Of a DNA stretch of 64,000 bases, positions 1 through 8,920 are shown one piece after another. Origin of the DNA: Thermoguttaceae bacterium (GTDB taxonomy: Bacteria; Planctomycetota; Planctomycetia; Pirellulales; Thermoguttaceae); assembly GCA_017447865.1 (NCBI GenBank), contig JAFSMO010000104.1, positions 62,001-126,000 on the forward strand, written 5' to 3'. Each line of letters starts with the position of its first letter. The first letter of the stretch is position 1. The notes below the pieces were generated by a model. It was given only the letters and a program-made list of their open reading frames with translations, searched no databases and had not been told where the DNA came from. Both the position numbers and the translations under genes were made by a program.

Positions 1-51
1 GGGTCAAGAGTTTCGGCCCGACGGTTTCTTTTATTTTACTCCATTCCCCGC

Positions 52-687
52 TCACGTCAAGAGGGGCTCCAGCAAAATCGAGGCGGCCAGGAAAACGAAA
101 AGGACCCCCGCGGCGAGATTCACCCACCCCAGTCGCGACTCGTTCTGGAGGAACGCCCGTTTGAGGAACGTTCCGCCGAAAATCAGGAAAAGGTTCCAGA
201 ACGTCCCGATCACGCAGAAAAGCCCGCCCAAAATCAGGAGCGGAAGCCACGCTGGCGTGAAAGCCTCATTCATGAACTGGGGGAGGTACGAGAGGAAAAA
301 AAGGACCACTTTCGGGTTCAAAAGGTTCACTCCAAGCCCCTGAAAAAAGTAGGCGGTGAGCGTTTCGTCCGAAACCGTCCCTTCATAGATTTCCACGGCC
401 GAGGCCTTCGACCGCAAAAGCCCCACGCCGAGCCAGAGCAGGTACAGACCGCCGAGGCACCGGATCACGCGGAAGGCGAGCGGCGAGTGAACGATGAACC
501 AGCCCAGCCCGAACGCCACGACGCACGAGTGGATGACCAGCCCCAGGGTGATCCCGAAGGCCCCCGCGATCGGTCCCCAGACGCGCCGGGTCGTGAAGGT
601 TTTCGTCAGGATGAACACCATATCGACCCCGGGGATGAGGCACAAAATCAGGGACGAAACGAAAAAAAAGGGAAGATTCTGGAACAT
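52..687 (-). CDS. LysE/RhtB-family amino-acid exporter
   Basis: A 211-residue, very hydrophobic protein with about six predicted membrane segments. The N-terminal segment contains a PG-D motif in a CLIPGVDMVF context, which is the hallmark of LysE/RhtB exporters, and the length matches the family (about 205-215). Such proteins export amino acids or small amphiphilic metabolites across the inner membrane by proton antiport; the substrate cannot be read from the sequence. The start lies only 6 nt after the stop of the secreted GH5-like gene on the same strand and has no clear ribosome binding site, so translational coupling is likely. The family call is firm and the substrate unknown. Confidence 0.9.
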   Translation of the reverse strand: MFQNLPFFFVSSLILCLIPGVDMVFILTKTFTTRRVWGPIAGAFGITLGLVIHSCVVAFGLGWFIVHSPLAFRVIRCLGGLYLLWLGVGLLRSKASAVEIYEGTVSDETLTAYFFQGLGVNLLNPKVVLFFLSYLPQFMNEAFTPAWLPLLILGGLFCVIGTFWNLFLIFGGTFLKRAFLQNESRLGWVNLAAGVLFVFLAASILLEPLLT

Positions 688-693
688 GAAATT

Positions 694-3336
694 CTAAGGC
701 CCTTTCACTTCGATTTCGTACCAAAGCGTCTGGCTCCGGCACTCGATCTGGACCGCTGAATCGGAAACCCGTTTCACGGGGACCGGCTCTTTTCGCTTTG
801 CCTCTCCGTCGAGCGCCCAGGCCGTGACCGTCTTCCCGGCCGGAATCGGGAGCGTAAGCATGAGTTTAACCCCCTCGCACAGACGCGGCATTTGACCCCG
901 GCGCGGGCTGGTCAGACGCTTTCCCTTCAATTCGGCTGGGGCTTGCGTTTGGTCGGCGTCGGTCCCGTACTCGCAGAACGTCCCGTCCGTATTCGCCATG
1001 AATCCGGTGGCGGCCAAAAGCAAGCGCGTCTCGTCGGTCTGCGTGAGGGAAACGGTCGCCCAGCCGAGCAAAGTCGGTGAAATCTCCAGAGCCGTTCCGT
1101 CGCGGAAATCGACCCGGGTTTTCGCGGACTCGTCATTGGAAGGCGCGAGGAAGCCCGTAAAGAGTTTTGTCCGCGGCGTGTCAGCGCAGAAACGGCAGCG
1201 CTCCGGGTCCTCGCCGTTCCACGTGATTTCGTCCGTGAGGGATTTTACGGAAACGATTTTTTCTGCGCCAACTGAGGGCTGAGTGGTTTTCGTCTCCGAA
1301 GTGAGCAAAACGCCGCAGTACGTCGTGATCACGTCGGAATTTTCGTGCCCGAGCCAGCCGAACCAGCGGTGGTACGCATTCATGCGCTCGGCGGCGTGGG
1401 CGTACTCCTCCTCACGCGTCATTGGCTTGATCACTCGCGGCGGGTCGTTGAGGGACTCCACGCTCCGTAAATCGCAGCGCACGAAAAGGTTCACGCATGC
1501 CGGCAGATGCACGAGCTGGCACGCGTTCTGCGTCTGGTCAAAGTAGCTCAGCCCGTCCTGATGGTCCTCGCGGTGGCTCCAGGCGTAAGCGTAAATCGCG
1601 CTCCAGTTCTGGAACGCCCCCACCGCGGCGGCCATCGGAAACCCCTCCGCCGAGTAGAAATTCGGCCACGGGTGATTGTACTCGCTGAGCGTGAACGGCT
1701 TCCCCACGACCCGGCAAAACGCCAGTTCCGCGAGGTTTCCGCCGTTCATGAAGGCGTTCACGTACGGTTTGTTCTCGACGATCCAGTCGTTCTGGTCCCA
1801 CCGATTTCCCGGCCAGTACGGGTGGCACCAGTACGAGTGAATGTCGCAGTAGTCCATCCGCGCCTGAGCGTACGTCGAGGCGTAGCGCAGCTGGGTCCCG
1901 GCAATCGGCGCCTGAACCTTCAGTTCGTCCTTCAGAAACGCGAACATTTCCTGCCAGTACGCATCGTCGAGGTCCATCAGAAAGTCGTGAAAGTCCCGCT
2001 TTTGCTGCGGCATCGCGCTCTCCTCGCGCTGGGAGACCAGCCGGATCGTGCCGTTTTCCAGTTTTTCGTCTTTTTTCAGGCCGATCGTCCCTCCGCGGCG
2101 GACTGAAAAATCGTCGATCTCCACCTCGCCGTCGAGCTGGGCGAAACCAAGCCGAACGTTCGAATCGCTGAAGGTCGGCAGGATGATCATTTGGACCGTC
2201 TGCCAGTCTTTCTCGAGCTGGATCGTCCGCCGGACGTTGCGGTAGTCGGCGTGATGCTCCATGAAGTAGAACGACGCGCGCTTCGATTTGGACGAGCGGA
2301 TCCGGAACGAAACCGTGTACGGAACGCCCTCCTCGATCGTGGCTTGCGTCAGGTAAAACTGGGGGTTCCAGTTCTTCGAGCTGGCCTTTTTCACGTCGAT
2401 TTTGAGCGTCTGCGTCGATTCATCCACCCACGCCTGAGCCTCGACTTCCGCGTCTTTTTCGAGGTTCCACGGCGAGTTCCGGAACGTTTCCGCGCTGGTG
2501 AATCCGCCGTCGGGGATCATTTCCTCACCAAGCGGAACGTCCAGCACTCCCCACGCCTCGGAAAGCGCCCCGGTCGTTTTGTACCGCTCGGCAAGCCACG
2601 CGTTCCAGCGCTCCTGAAGCATTTTCGCGTAGAAATCGGGCAGTTCCTCCAAATGGCCGCAGTTCCACTCGCAGACGATCGAGTTTTCATTATTAATCTC
2701 CACGAACGCGACGCACGGGTCCTCCGTGTACGCCTTTTTCGTGTACGGGTTTACATGGGTCAGAAGGTCCCGCGCGTATTCCTTCTGCAGCTCGATCATT
2801 TCCGGCACGTAATTATCGACCCCCTTCTGCATGTTGGGGAGCTTCTGCACGTCCGGGAAATTGCCGTCCCGGGAGTCGAGCGTCCGGCCGACGTGGAGGT
2901 TAATATTCACGTAGATCCCCACGAGTTTCATCTGGTAAATGAACCAGTCGAGCCGGTCGAGTTTTTCCTCGTCCATCTTGCGGTGGCCGAGTTTCTCGTA
3001 CTTCCCCCAGATTTTCGTATCGACGAAATGAAGCCGCACGACGTTGATCCCGAACGAGCGCAGACGAAGGGCGAGACGTGCTGCGTCGGCTTTCTGCGGG
3101 AAGTTCGAGTCGAACGGGAGATTCACGCCCCAGAAACGGAGCGTTTTGCCGGTCCCATCGACGAAAACGTCCCCGGCGACTCGCACCTGGCCGGCGTCTC
3201 CCGCAGGGGTAAAACCTCCCGGCGGAGTCCAGAGGAATCGCAGGCCGGAGCCTTCGACCGGAAAAGGAAAGAGTGGGTCCCCAGCGTGAAGGGCGAGCGG
3301 GAAGAAAACCGTGAAAAGAAAAAGAATCGTGCGCAT
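694..3336 (-). CDS. Secreted GH5-like (clan GH-A) glycoside hydrolase with inserted CBM-like domain
   Basis: An 880-residue protein with a signal peptide (about residues 1-18, ending LHAG). A TIM-barrel glycosidase of cellulase/mannanase type is suggested by RFWGVNL near 67-73, FGINVVRLH near 95-103, and two candidate catalytic glutamates: E217 in the EINNEN motif (acid/base) and E552 in LSEYNHPW (nucleophile). Residues about 285-412 look like a CBM4/9-type beta-sandwich lying between the two catalytic glutamates, so it would be inserted within the barrel. The C-terminal 200 residues are beta-rich. The protein probably acts on plant or mucin polysaccharide in the periplasm or outside the cell. 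A paralogue of the same architecture is at 46109-48811. It lies downstream of an HzsA-like gene and upstream of lysE on the same strand. The exact GH subfamily and substrate are not known. Confidence 0.8.
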   Translation of the reverse strand: MRTILFLFTVFFPLALHAGDPLFPFPVEGSGLRFLWTPPGGFTPAGDAGQVRVAGDVFVDGTGKTLRFWGVNLPFDSNFPQKADAARLALRLRSFGINVVRLHFVDTKIWGKYEKLGHRKMDEEKLDRLDWFIYQMKLVGIYVNINLHVGRTLDSRDGNFPDVQKLPNMQKGVDNYVPEMIELQKEYARDLLTHVNPYTKKAYTEDPCVAFVEINNENSIVCEWNCGHLEELPDFYAKMLQERWNAWLAERYKTTGALSEAWGVLDVPLGEEMIPDGGFTSAETFRNSPWNLEKDAEVEAQAWVDESTQTLKIDVKKASSKNWNPQFYLTQATIEEGVPYTVSFRIRSSKSKRASFYFMEHHADYRNVRRTIQLEKDWQTVQMIILPTFSDSNVRLGFAQLDGEVEIDDFSVRRGGTIGLKKDEKLENGTIRLVSQREESAMPQQKRDFHDFLMDLDDAYWQEMFAFLKDELKVQAPIAGTQLRYASTYAQARMDYCDIHSYWCHPYWPGNRWDQNDWIVENKPYVNAFMNGGNLAELAFCRVVGKPFTLSEYNHPWPNFYSAEGFPMAAAVGAFQNWSAIYAYAWSHREDHQDGLSYFDQTQNACQLVHLPACVNLFVRCDLRSVESLNDPPRVIKPMTREEEYAHAAERMNAYHRWFGWLGHENSDVITTYCGVLLTSETKTTQPSVGAEKIVSVKSLTDEITWNGEDPERCRFCADTPRTKLFTGFLAPSNDESAKTRVDFRDGTALEISPTLLGWATVSLTQTDETRLLLAATGFMANTDGTFCEYGTDADQTQAPAELKGKRLTSPRRGQMPRLCEGVKLMLTLPIPAGKTVTAWALDGEAKRKEPVPVKRVSDSAVQIECRSQTLWYEIEVKGP

Positions 3337-3436
3337 TTTTTCAAGGAAAGGGAAGGAGCCAGCGCTTCGGCTTCCCGCTGATGAACTGGACCAGGGGAAA
3401 CCGAAACGCTGACCGCGGATCAGTTAAAAAAAGAGG

Positions 3437-6121
3437 TCATTTCTTCTGCTCAGCAGCGGCTTTTCGCTCGGCCTCAGCGGCACGTTCGGCCGCCGCCTTG
3501 CGTTCGATCTCGGCCGCTTCCGGCGTGATGAACAGCGGGCCGGAGACTTTTTCCGAGTCGCCGTCCTGCCGAATGTCGAACCGGTTGATCACCGGAGCCG
3601 AGTGAATGCGCGGACGGATCGGCGGGACCGTCGTCAGTGCGACCGAGGACGGGTCGTACATGGCGCGGACTTCCTCGTCGCCGAGGTACGGACCGTTGCA
3701 GTCCACCCACGCGATCAGGCGCTGAGCATCTTCCTCGCTGACTTTCACGCCGTGGTGCTCGCCGCTGGTCGCATGATGGATCAGCGTACTGGTCGGCGAC
3801 CATGCGGAGTACGGCGGGAGCGTCTTCAGGTTGGCCGGGTCGTTCTGGTCGTAGCCTTCCACGACGAACACGCCGGCAAGGTTGACCGGAACGCCCTTTT
3901 CATTCTTCACCTTGCTGCGGCCCCACGGGCAGTCGCCGGAGACCAGCGTCAGGTACGGCTCGCAGAACGGAGACTGATCGCCCGGACGCGAGTAAACGTT
4001 CGCCCACCAGCCTTTGGAGGACGGGCGGCACGTCATGTTCAGCTTCTTGTACGCTTCCGATTCCGGGTTTTTGTGGCACTTGGCGCAGTTTTTGTCCAAG
4101 ACCGGCTGAACGAATCGGGCGTAACTGATGCTTTCCGTGCCCCACGGGGTCGGCGTGAGATCGACCGGCGGTTTGCGCAGAGCGGAACCCATCTGGCCGC
4201 CGCCCATCTGCATGTTGCCACGCGTATTCATGTTGGACTCGTGGCAGCCGAAGCAGCCGCGATTTTCGCCCGGCATCACGTACGTGAACGAGCGCATCAC
4301 GTGAATCGCCTGGCCTTTTTCATCCAGCATTTCGAAGAAAACGGCCTGCCCCGGCGGGAGTTTGAAGTTCACCGAGCCATCGTCCTCTATCGGGACCGTG
4401 CCGAGGATGCGCTTCACGCCGTCCGCCTGGAAGACGGAAATCGCCGGCCCGTCGTGCTGGACCGTTTTGTTCCACGTCGTGTAAGTCTTCGGGTCCATCT
4501 GGATCACGCGGATGAATTTCCCGTTTTTCCTCAGGATCGGGTCCGCGCCTTCGAACACGTTATTCGAGTACAGAACGCCCTCTTCGGGTTTCTCGCCCGT
4601 GCCGATCTTCGGCCAGTGAACCAGATCGGGCTTTTCGACCGGGACCTGACGCGGACGCAGCGGCGAGGCGTAGTACGCGTTATAGTCGCCCTCATAGACC
4701 AGTTCTTTGTTCCCGTAAACGTCCTGGAAGTAGAGGTTGAAGAACCAGCCGAAATCGGATCCGCTGTACAGACCGCCGCGGCGCACCCACGAGTGCCACT
4801 CGCCTTCATTGCGGCCCGTCGCGTCACGAGCGGAGACCAGCATGTACTCCTCCGAGAGCGGGTACGGGGATTTGTACGCGAAATAGTCGCCCGCTTTGTG
4901 GTAGTCGTAGCTCGGCGGCGGGTCGTTCGGACCGCCCTGGTCCACCGGCCAGCTCGCTTCCGCCCAGTTGCACTCGCGGGTGATCAGTTCCAGACCGTCC
5001 GGGTAATTCAGCCCTTCGTCCGGGTTGATGTAGCCGATCGTTCCGTCAAACCACGCGTGGTGACCAACGGCCGTGAACACGACCTTCTTGCTTCCGGGGA
5101 TCTGACGCGCTTCGGTCAGAACGTCCGGCCACGTGGACTGATTCCCCCAGAACGTCTGCGGGTTCGTGCCGTCCGGGTTGATCGTCCAGAGCGACTGCAC
5201 TCGCCAGAGCGCTTTGTCCGTGTACTCCCACCGCGTGAAAATGACGCGCCCGTCCTGCATCATGCTCGGCAAATATTCCGGCTCGCCGTTGGCCGAAATG
5301 ACGTAGATATTTTTCCCATCGGCGTCGCAGCGGGCCACGGCAAACGAGTGCGTCATCGGCATGCAGCGCACGTACGAGTGCTGGCGCGTGGTGCAGAAAA
5401 TGATTTTTCCCTGCGGAGTGTAGATCGGGTCCAGGTCGTCGTAGTCACCGACTGTCAGCTGCTTCACGTCCGTTCCGTCCGCGTTCATCTCGAAGAGGTG
5501 GAACGACTTTTCGCCCGGCAGCCGGTGCGTGAAAAGGATCTTCTTCGCGTCGAAAGAAACGTCCGGACGCCAGAACGAGCCGCCGTCATCGAGCAACACG
5601 CGCTTGATCTCGCCCGGGTTCAGACCCACGACGAGCAGCTTGCCGCCGTCGGTCGCCATGTAGCCGTTGCGGTGACGCGCCTCGTGGCCCCATTCGTCCG
5701 TCGCGTCGCCAGGTTTCCCGTGCGGGTACGGATTATCGATCACCAGGATCTCGTTGAAGTTCAAAAGCGGGTTCCGCATCACGATCTCACGCTTCGCGCG
5801 GCGCACGGCGAGGTAAAATTCCTTGGCCGTTTCCGGCGTTTCCTGCGCGGAGGCGTATTTTTGCTCCACGTCGGCCAGAGCCTTCAGCTGAGGAGCGAGG
5901 TCCGGCGCGCCGTCCATTTTGCTCAGACGGTCGGCCACGGCGCGGGCGTAAACGATTTCCTGCCTGGCTTTTTCAAACGTCGGCTCATTATCGCACTGGA
6001 AGAGGTAGTCCGCCTCGAGCTGCGCGATGCCCTTTTCCGTGGTCGGCTGGTACTGCGCAGAAACGGAAGCGTAACTCGCCAGAACGGCCAGAGCGGCAAG
6101 CCAGAAGATGCTTTTTCGCAT
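3437..6121 (-). CDS. Secreted HzsA-related protein with WD40-like repeats and two c-type haem sites
   Basis: An 894-residue protein with a signal peptide (to about residue 22, SVSAQ). Residues about 180-370 contain TolB/PD40-like propeller strands (for example SFDAKKILFTHR, FEMNADGTDVKQL, MQDGRVIFTRWEY). The region about 530-620 matches the middle domain of hydrazine synthase alpha-type proteins, and two CxxCH haem-binding motifs follow at residues 623-627 (CFGCH) and 679-683 (CAKCH). Proteins of this kind are abundant in planctomycetes and other PVC bacteria that do not perform anammox, so this is not evidence for hydrazine synthesis. It is probably a periplasmic cytochrome c-like oxidoreductase of unknown substrate. 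The C-terminus is rich in A, E and K (about 870-894). A paralogue lies at 29492-31888. The start is the ATG before the signal peptide. Confidence 0.8.
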   Translation of the reverse strand: MRKSIFWLAALAVLASYASVSAQYQPTTEKGIAQLEADYLFQCDNEPTFEKARQEIVYARAVADRLSKMDGAPDLAPQLKALADVEQKYASAQETPETAKEFYLAVRRAKREIVMRNPLLNFNEILVIDNPYPHGKPGDATDEWGHEARHRNGYMATDGGKLLVVGLNPGEIKRVLLDDGGSFWRPDVSFDAKKILFTHRLPGEKSFHLFEMNADGTDVKQLTVGDYDDLDPIYTPQGKIIFCTTRQHSYVRCMPMTHSFAVARCDADGKNIYVISANGEPEYLPSMMQDGRVIFTRWEYTDKALWRVQSLWTINPDGTNPQTFWGNQSTWPDVLTEARQIPGSKKVVFTAVGHHAWFDGTIGYINPDEGLNYPDGLELITRECNWAEASWPVDQGGPNDPPPSYDYHKAGDYFAYKSPYPLSEEYMLVSARDATGRNEGEWHSWVRRGGLYSGSDFGWFFNLYFQDVYGNKELVYEGDYNAYYASPLRPRQVPVEKPDLVHWPKIGTGEKPEEGVLYSNNVFEGADPILRKNGKFIRVIQMDPKTYTTWNKTVQHDGPAISVFQADGVKRILGTVPIEDDGSVNFKLPPGQAVFFEMLDEKGQAIHVMRSFTYVMPGENRGCFGCHESNMNTRGNMQMGGGQMGSALRKPPVDLTPTPWGTESISYARFVQPVLDKNCAKCHKNPESEAYKKLNMTCRPSSKGWWANVYSRPGDQSPFCEPYLTLVSGDCPWGRSKVKNEKGVPVNLAGVFVVEGYDQNDPANLKTLPPYSAWSPTSTLIHHATSGEHHGVKVSEEDAQRLIAWVDCNGPYLGDEEVRAMYDPSSVALTTVPPIRPRIHSAPVINRFDIRQDGDSEKVSGPLFITPEAAEIERKAAAERAAEAERKAAAEQKK

Positions 6122-6195
6122 GGGTCAGTCTCCAAAAAGTGAGGGTTGATTTGTTTTGTAAGAGGGCGTGGGGGGGAATTCAGATCCTTTTTTTA

Positions 6196-6322
6196 AGTAG
6201 TCAGTAGTCAGTAGTCAGCGTTTCGGCTGCGCCGAAATATTGGATTTGGTTTTCCCAAAATCTCTTTCTCATATTCTGCCGCAGGCAGAACGCTGACTAC
6301 TGACTACTGACTACTGACTACT
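6196..6322. repeat. Inverted array of 7-nt repeats with internal palindromes
   Basis: The left arm (6196-6220) is three copies of AGTAGTC followed by AGCG. The right arm (6291-6322) is the reverse complement with four units (CGC then TGACTAC repeats). Just inside each arm sits a perfect hairpin: TTTCGGC-TGC-GCCGAAA at 6221-6237 and TTCTGCC-GCA-GGCAGAA at 6274-6290. It fills the space between the nqrF stop and the HzsA-like start. It may act as a transcription barrier or be a non-autonomous repeat; no coding capacity is seen. Confidence 0.85.
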
Positions 6323-6331
6323 TTTTTCAGC

Positions 6332-7594
6332 TCAACCGCCGAAATCGTCGAAGTAGATGTTCTCACGCTCGACTCCGAGGGAGTCCAGCATTCCAAGCAC
6401 CGCCTTCGTCATCATCGGTGGGCCGCACATGTAGTACTCGCAGCACTCGGGCGCCTGGTGGTCCTTCAGGTACTCGTCGTGAAGCACCTGATGAATGAAA
6501 CCGGTCGAACCCGTCCAGTTGTCCTCAGGGAGCGGATCGCTCAGCGCGAGGTGGAAGCTGAAGTTCGGGAACTCTTTCTCCAGAGCACGGAATTCGTCGT
6601 CGTAGAAGACTTCACGCAGGGAACGCGCGCCGTACCAGTACGAGATCTTGCGCCCGGATTTCAGACGTTTCAGAAGGTCGAAAATGTGCGAACGAAGCGG
6701 GGCCATACCGGCGCCGCCGCCGATGTAAACCATTTCGTTCTGCGTGTCCCGCGGGAAGAACTCGCCGTAAGGACCGCTGATCACGACTTTGTCGCCCGGT
6801 TTCAGGCTGAAAATGTACGACGACATGATTCCCGGAGGAACGTTCATGCCGCGCGGCGGAGTCGCAATACGCACGTTCAGCATGATGATGCCCTTTTCTT
6901 CCGGGTAGTTCGCCATGGAGTAGGCGCGCATGTTCGGCTTGTCGACCTTGGATACGTAGTCCCACACGTGGAAGCGGTCCCAGTCAGGACGGTACTCTTC
7001 CGCGATGTCGAAATCTTTATACGCGACTTCGTACGGCGGGCACTCGATCTGGATGTAACCGCCGGCCTTGAAGTTCACTTCCTCGCCCTTCGGGATCTCC
7101 AGAACGAGCTGCTTGATGAACGTCGCCACGTTGTTGTTCGAGCGGACCGTGCAAGTCCACTTTTTCACGTCGAAAACTTCGGCCGGGACGCGGATCTTGA
7201 GGTCCTGCTTGACCGCGACCTGGCAGGAGAGACGCCAGTGGTCACGGACTTCGCCGCGGGTGAAGTGGTCTTTTTCGGTCGGAAGGATCTCACCGCCGCC
7301 GGAAAGGACCTGGAGACGGCATTGACCGCACGTCCCTTGACCGCCGCACGCGCTGGCGACGAAGATTTTCTGGGACGCGAGGGTCTGAAGGAGTTTACCG
7401 CCGGCCGGGACCGTCAGCTTTTTGGACGGGTCGTCGTTGATCTCGATTTTCACGTCTCCCTGGGCCACGAGGAACCTGCGGGCGATCAAAATCGCGCACA
7501 CAAGCAGCATCACGACCACCGTAAACATCACGACGCCAAGCCCAATCTGCTGGGCTCCCGAGAGCTCGGCGAAAAGGAAAACCTGGTTAATCAT
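6332..7594 (-). CDS. nqrF: Na+-translocating NADH:quinone oxidoreductase subunit F
   Basis: A 420-residue NADH-oxidising subunit of Na+-NQR. It has one N-terminal membrane anchor (about residues 14-38). A plant-type [2Fe-2S] ferredoxin domain follows, with the cysteine pattern ACGGQGTCGQC and a fourth Cys in WRLSCQVAV. The C-terminal half is a ferredoxin-NADP reductase-like FAD/NADH module with RAYSMANYP (FAD) and YIGGGAGMAPLRSH (NADH). It takes electrons from NADH and passes them through FAD and the 2Fe-2S centre to the other Nqr subunits. The length is close to the usual 405-410. It is last in the nqrABCDEF order, separated from nqrE by 109 nt that contain a 32-bp repeat arm, an unusual interruption in an otherwise tightly packed operon. 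Confidence 0.97.
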   Translation of the reverse strand: MINQVFLFAELSGAQQIGLGVVMFTVVVMLLVCAILIARRFLVAQGDVKIEINDDPSKKLTVPAGGKLLQTLASQKIFVASACGGQGTCGQCRLQVLSGGGEILPTEKDHFTRGEVRDHWRLSCQVAVKQDLKIRVPAEVFDVKKWTCTVRSNNNVATFIKQLVLEIPKGEEVNFKAGGYIQIECPPYEVAYKDFDIAEEYRPDWDRFHVWDYVSKVDKPNMRAYSMANYPEEKGIIMLNVRIATPPRGMNVPPGIMSSYIFSLKPGDKVVISGPYGEFFPRDTQNEMVYIGGGAGMAPLRSHIFDLLKRLKSGRKISYWYGARSLREVFYDDEFRALEKEFPNFSFHLALSDPLPEDNWTGSTGFIHQVLHDEYLKDHQAPECCEYYMCGPPMMTKAVLGMLDSLGVERENIYFDDFGG

Positions 7595-7667
7595 ATTAAT
7601 TTACCTTTTTAATTGGATTACGTTTGGTTTGAAATGAATCCCGAATAAAGGTCGAAGTCTTTCTCTT

Positions 7668-7699
7668 CATTATTCGTTATTCGTTATTCATTATTCGTT
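7668..7699. repeat. 32-bp repeat arm built from ATTCGTT heptamers (left arm)
   Basis: Four 7-nt units (ATTCGTT-like) between nqrE and nqrF. The exact reverse complement of all 32 bases occurs at 12389-12420 upstream of nqrA, so nqrABCDE is bracketed by a perfect inverted repeat about 4.7 kb apart. Confidence 0.85.
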
Positions 7700-7703
7700 T
7701 TAA

Positions 7704-8291
7704 TTAGATTCCGCTGAAAATCATGAACGCCATCGCGATGAGGCCCACCGTGATGAAGGTGATGCCCAGACCGCGCAGGCCCGCCGGGACGTTGCTGTAC
7801 TTGCAGCGTTCCCGCACGGCCGCGAGAAGAACGATCGCGAGCGCCCAGCCCGTACCACTTCCGAAACCGTAGCAAACGCTCTGGAGGAAGTTGTAGTCGC
7901 GCTGCTCCATGAAGAGCGAGCCGCCGAGGATGGCGCAGTTCACCGTAATAAGCGGAAGGAAAATCCCCAACGCGTTGTAAAGCGGCGGGAAGTAACGGTC
8001 CAAAGTCATTTCAAGGATCTGAACCATGGCCGCGATCACGCCGATGAAGCTGATCAGCGTGAGGAACGTCAGCGAAACGCCGTCAAAAAGGGCGTTTTCT
8101 TTCAGGACGTGATTCAGGATCAGGTTATTCACCGGAAGCGTGATCGTCTGAACCACGATCACGGCAATCCCGAGGCCGATGGCCGTCGAAACGCGTTTCG
8201 AGACCGCCAAAAACGTGCACATTCCAAGGAAAAAGGAAAGCGCCAGGTTATCGATGAAAATCGAACGAACAATTAATTGAATGTATTCCAT
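7704..8291 (-). CDS. nqrE: Na+-NQR subunit E (membrane, iron-binding)
   Basis: A 195-residue polytopic membrane protein with about six transmembrane helices, of the NqrE/RnfA family. It retains the half-channel cysteines that in the Na+-NQR structure hold an intramembrane iron or 2Fe-2S centre together with NqrD: C25 in FLGMCTFLAV and C119 in TVNCAILGG. It is part of the sodium-pumping membrane core. The gene follows nqrD by 11 nt in the same operon. The length and motifs fit the family (about 198 residues). The alternative RnfA assignment is excluded by the complete nqrABCDEF context. Confidence 0.96.
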   Translation of the reverse strand: MEYIQLIVRSIFIDNLALSFFLGMCTFLAVSKRVSTAIGLGIAVIVVQTITLPVNNLILNHVLKENALFDGVSLTFLTLISFIGVIAAMVQILEMTLDRYFPPLYNALGIFLPLITVNCAILGGSLFMEQRDYNFLQSVCYGFGSGTGWALAIVLLAAVRERCKYSNVPAGLRGLGITFITVGLIAMAFMIFSGI

Positions 8292-8302
8292 CGCGTGCCT
8301 CC

Positions 8303-8920
8303 TTAATCTTCAATCTGTTTGGGGTCAAAGGTCCGAAGGATCCAAATGAAGAATCCAATGAGGAAGAACGCGCTCGGCGCCAGAAGCATGATCCCCATGG
8401 GCTGGTACCAGCCGCCGTCGTTCACGGTCTTGAGGATCGTGATGCCGAGGAGTTTGCCGGAGCCGAACAGTTCACGGATCGAGGCCAGAACGACCAGCAC
8501 GACACTGTACCCCAGGCCGTTTCCAATCCCATCGAGGAAACTGGGCAGCGGCGGGTTCTTCATCGCAAACGCTTCCGCGCGGCCCATCAGGATACAGTTC
8601 GTGATGATCAACCCCACGAACACGCTCAACTGACGGCTGATCCCGAAGGCGTAGGCTTTCAGGACCTGGTCGGTCACGATCACGAACGACGCGATGACGA
8701 CCATTTGGACGATCATTCGGATGGAATCCGGGATGAAATTGCGGATGCAGCTAATGACCGTGCTGGAACAGGCGGTGACGATCGTCACGGCCAGGGCCAT
8801 CGTAAGGGCCGTTTCCAGTTTCGTCGTGACGGCCAAAGCCGAACAGATGCCCAGAACCTGCAGAGCGATCGGGTTGTTGCGGAAAATGGGCTTCGTAAGG
8901 ATTTCTTTATATTCACTCAT
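8303..8920 (-). CDS. nqrD: Na+-NQR subunit D (membrane, iron-binding)
   Basis: A 205-residue polytopic protein with about six transmembrane helices, homologous to NqrE but with inverted topology. Conserved intramembrane cysteines are C26 (GICSALAVT) and C109 (IITNCILMGRAEA), the counterparts of the cluster ligands in the known complex. The start codon shares one base with the nqrC stop (TGATG arrangement), which indicates translational coupling. The length matches the usual NqrD (about 208-210). It forms the sodium-conducting core with NqrB and NqrE. Confidence 0.96.
   Translation of the reverse strand: MSEYKEILTKPIFRNNPIALQVLGICSALAVTTKLETALTMALAVTIVTACSSTVISCIRNFIPDSIRMIVQMVVIASFVIVTDQVLKAYAFGISRQLSVFVGLIITNCILMGRAEAFAMKNPPLPSFLDGIGNGLGYSVVLVVLASIRELFGSGKLLGITILKTVNDGGWYQPMGIMLLAPSAFFLIGFFIWILRTFDPKQIED

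Noticed and set aside
2191..3381. Long plus-strand open frame opposite the first GH5-like gene
   Set aside because: Arg/Val/His-rich antisense frame typical of GC-rich coding DNA; the minus strand has a signal peptide and catalytic motifs.
3437..6121. Genuine hydrazine synthase (anammox)
   Set aside because: Only HzsA-like features; no hzsB, hzsC or other anammox genes, and HzsA-related proteins are common in non-anammox planctomycetes.
3602..6142. 846-codon plus-strand open frame opposite the HzsA-like gene
   Set aside because: Low-complexity Arg/Val/Asp composition with no motif; it mirrors the real gene's third-position bias.
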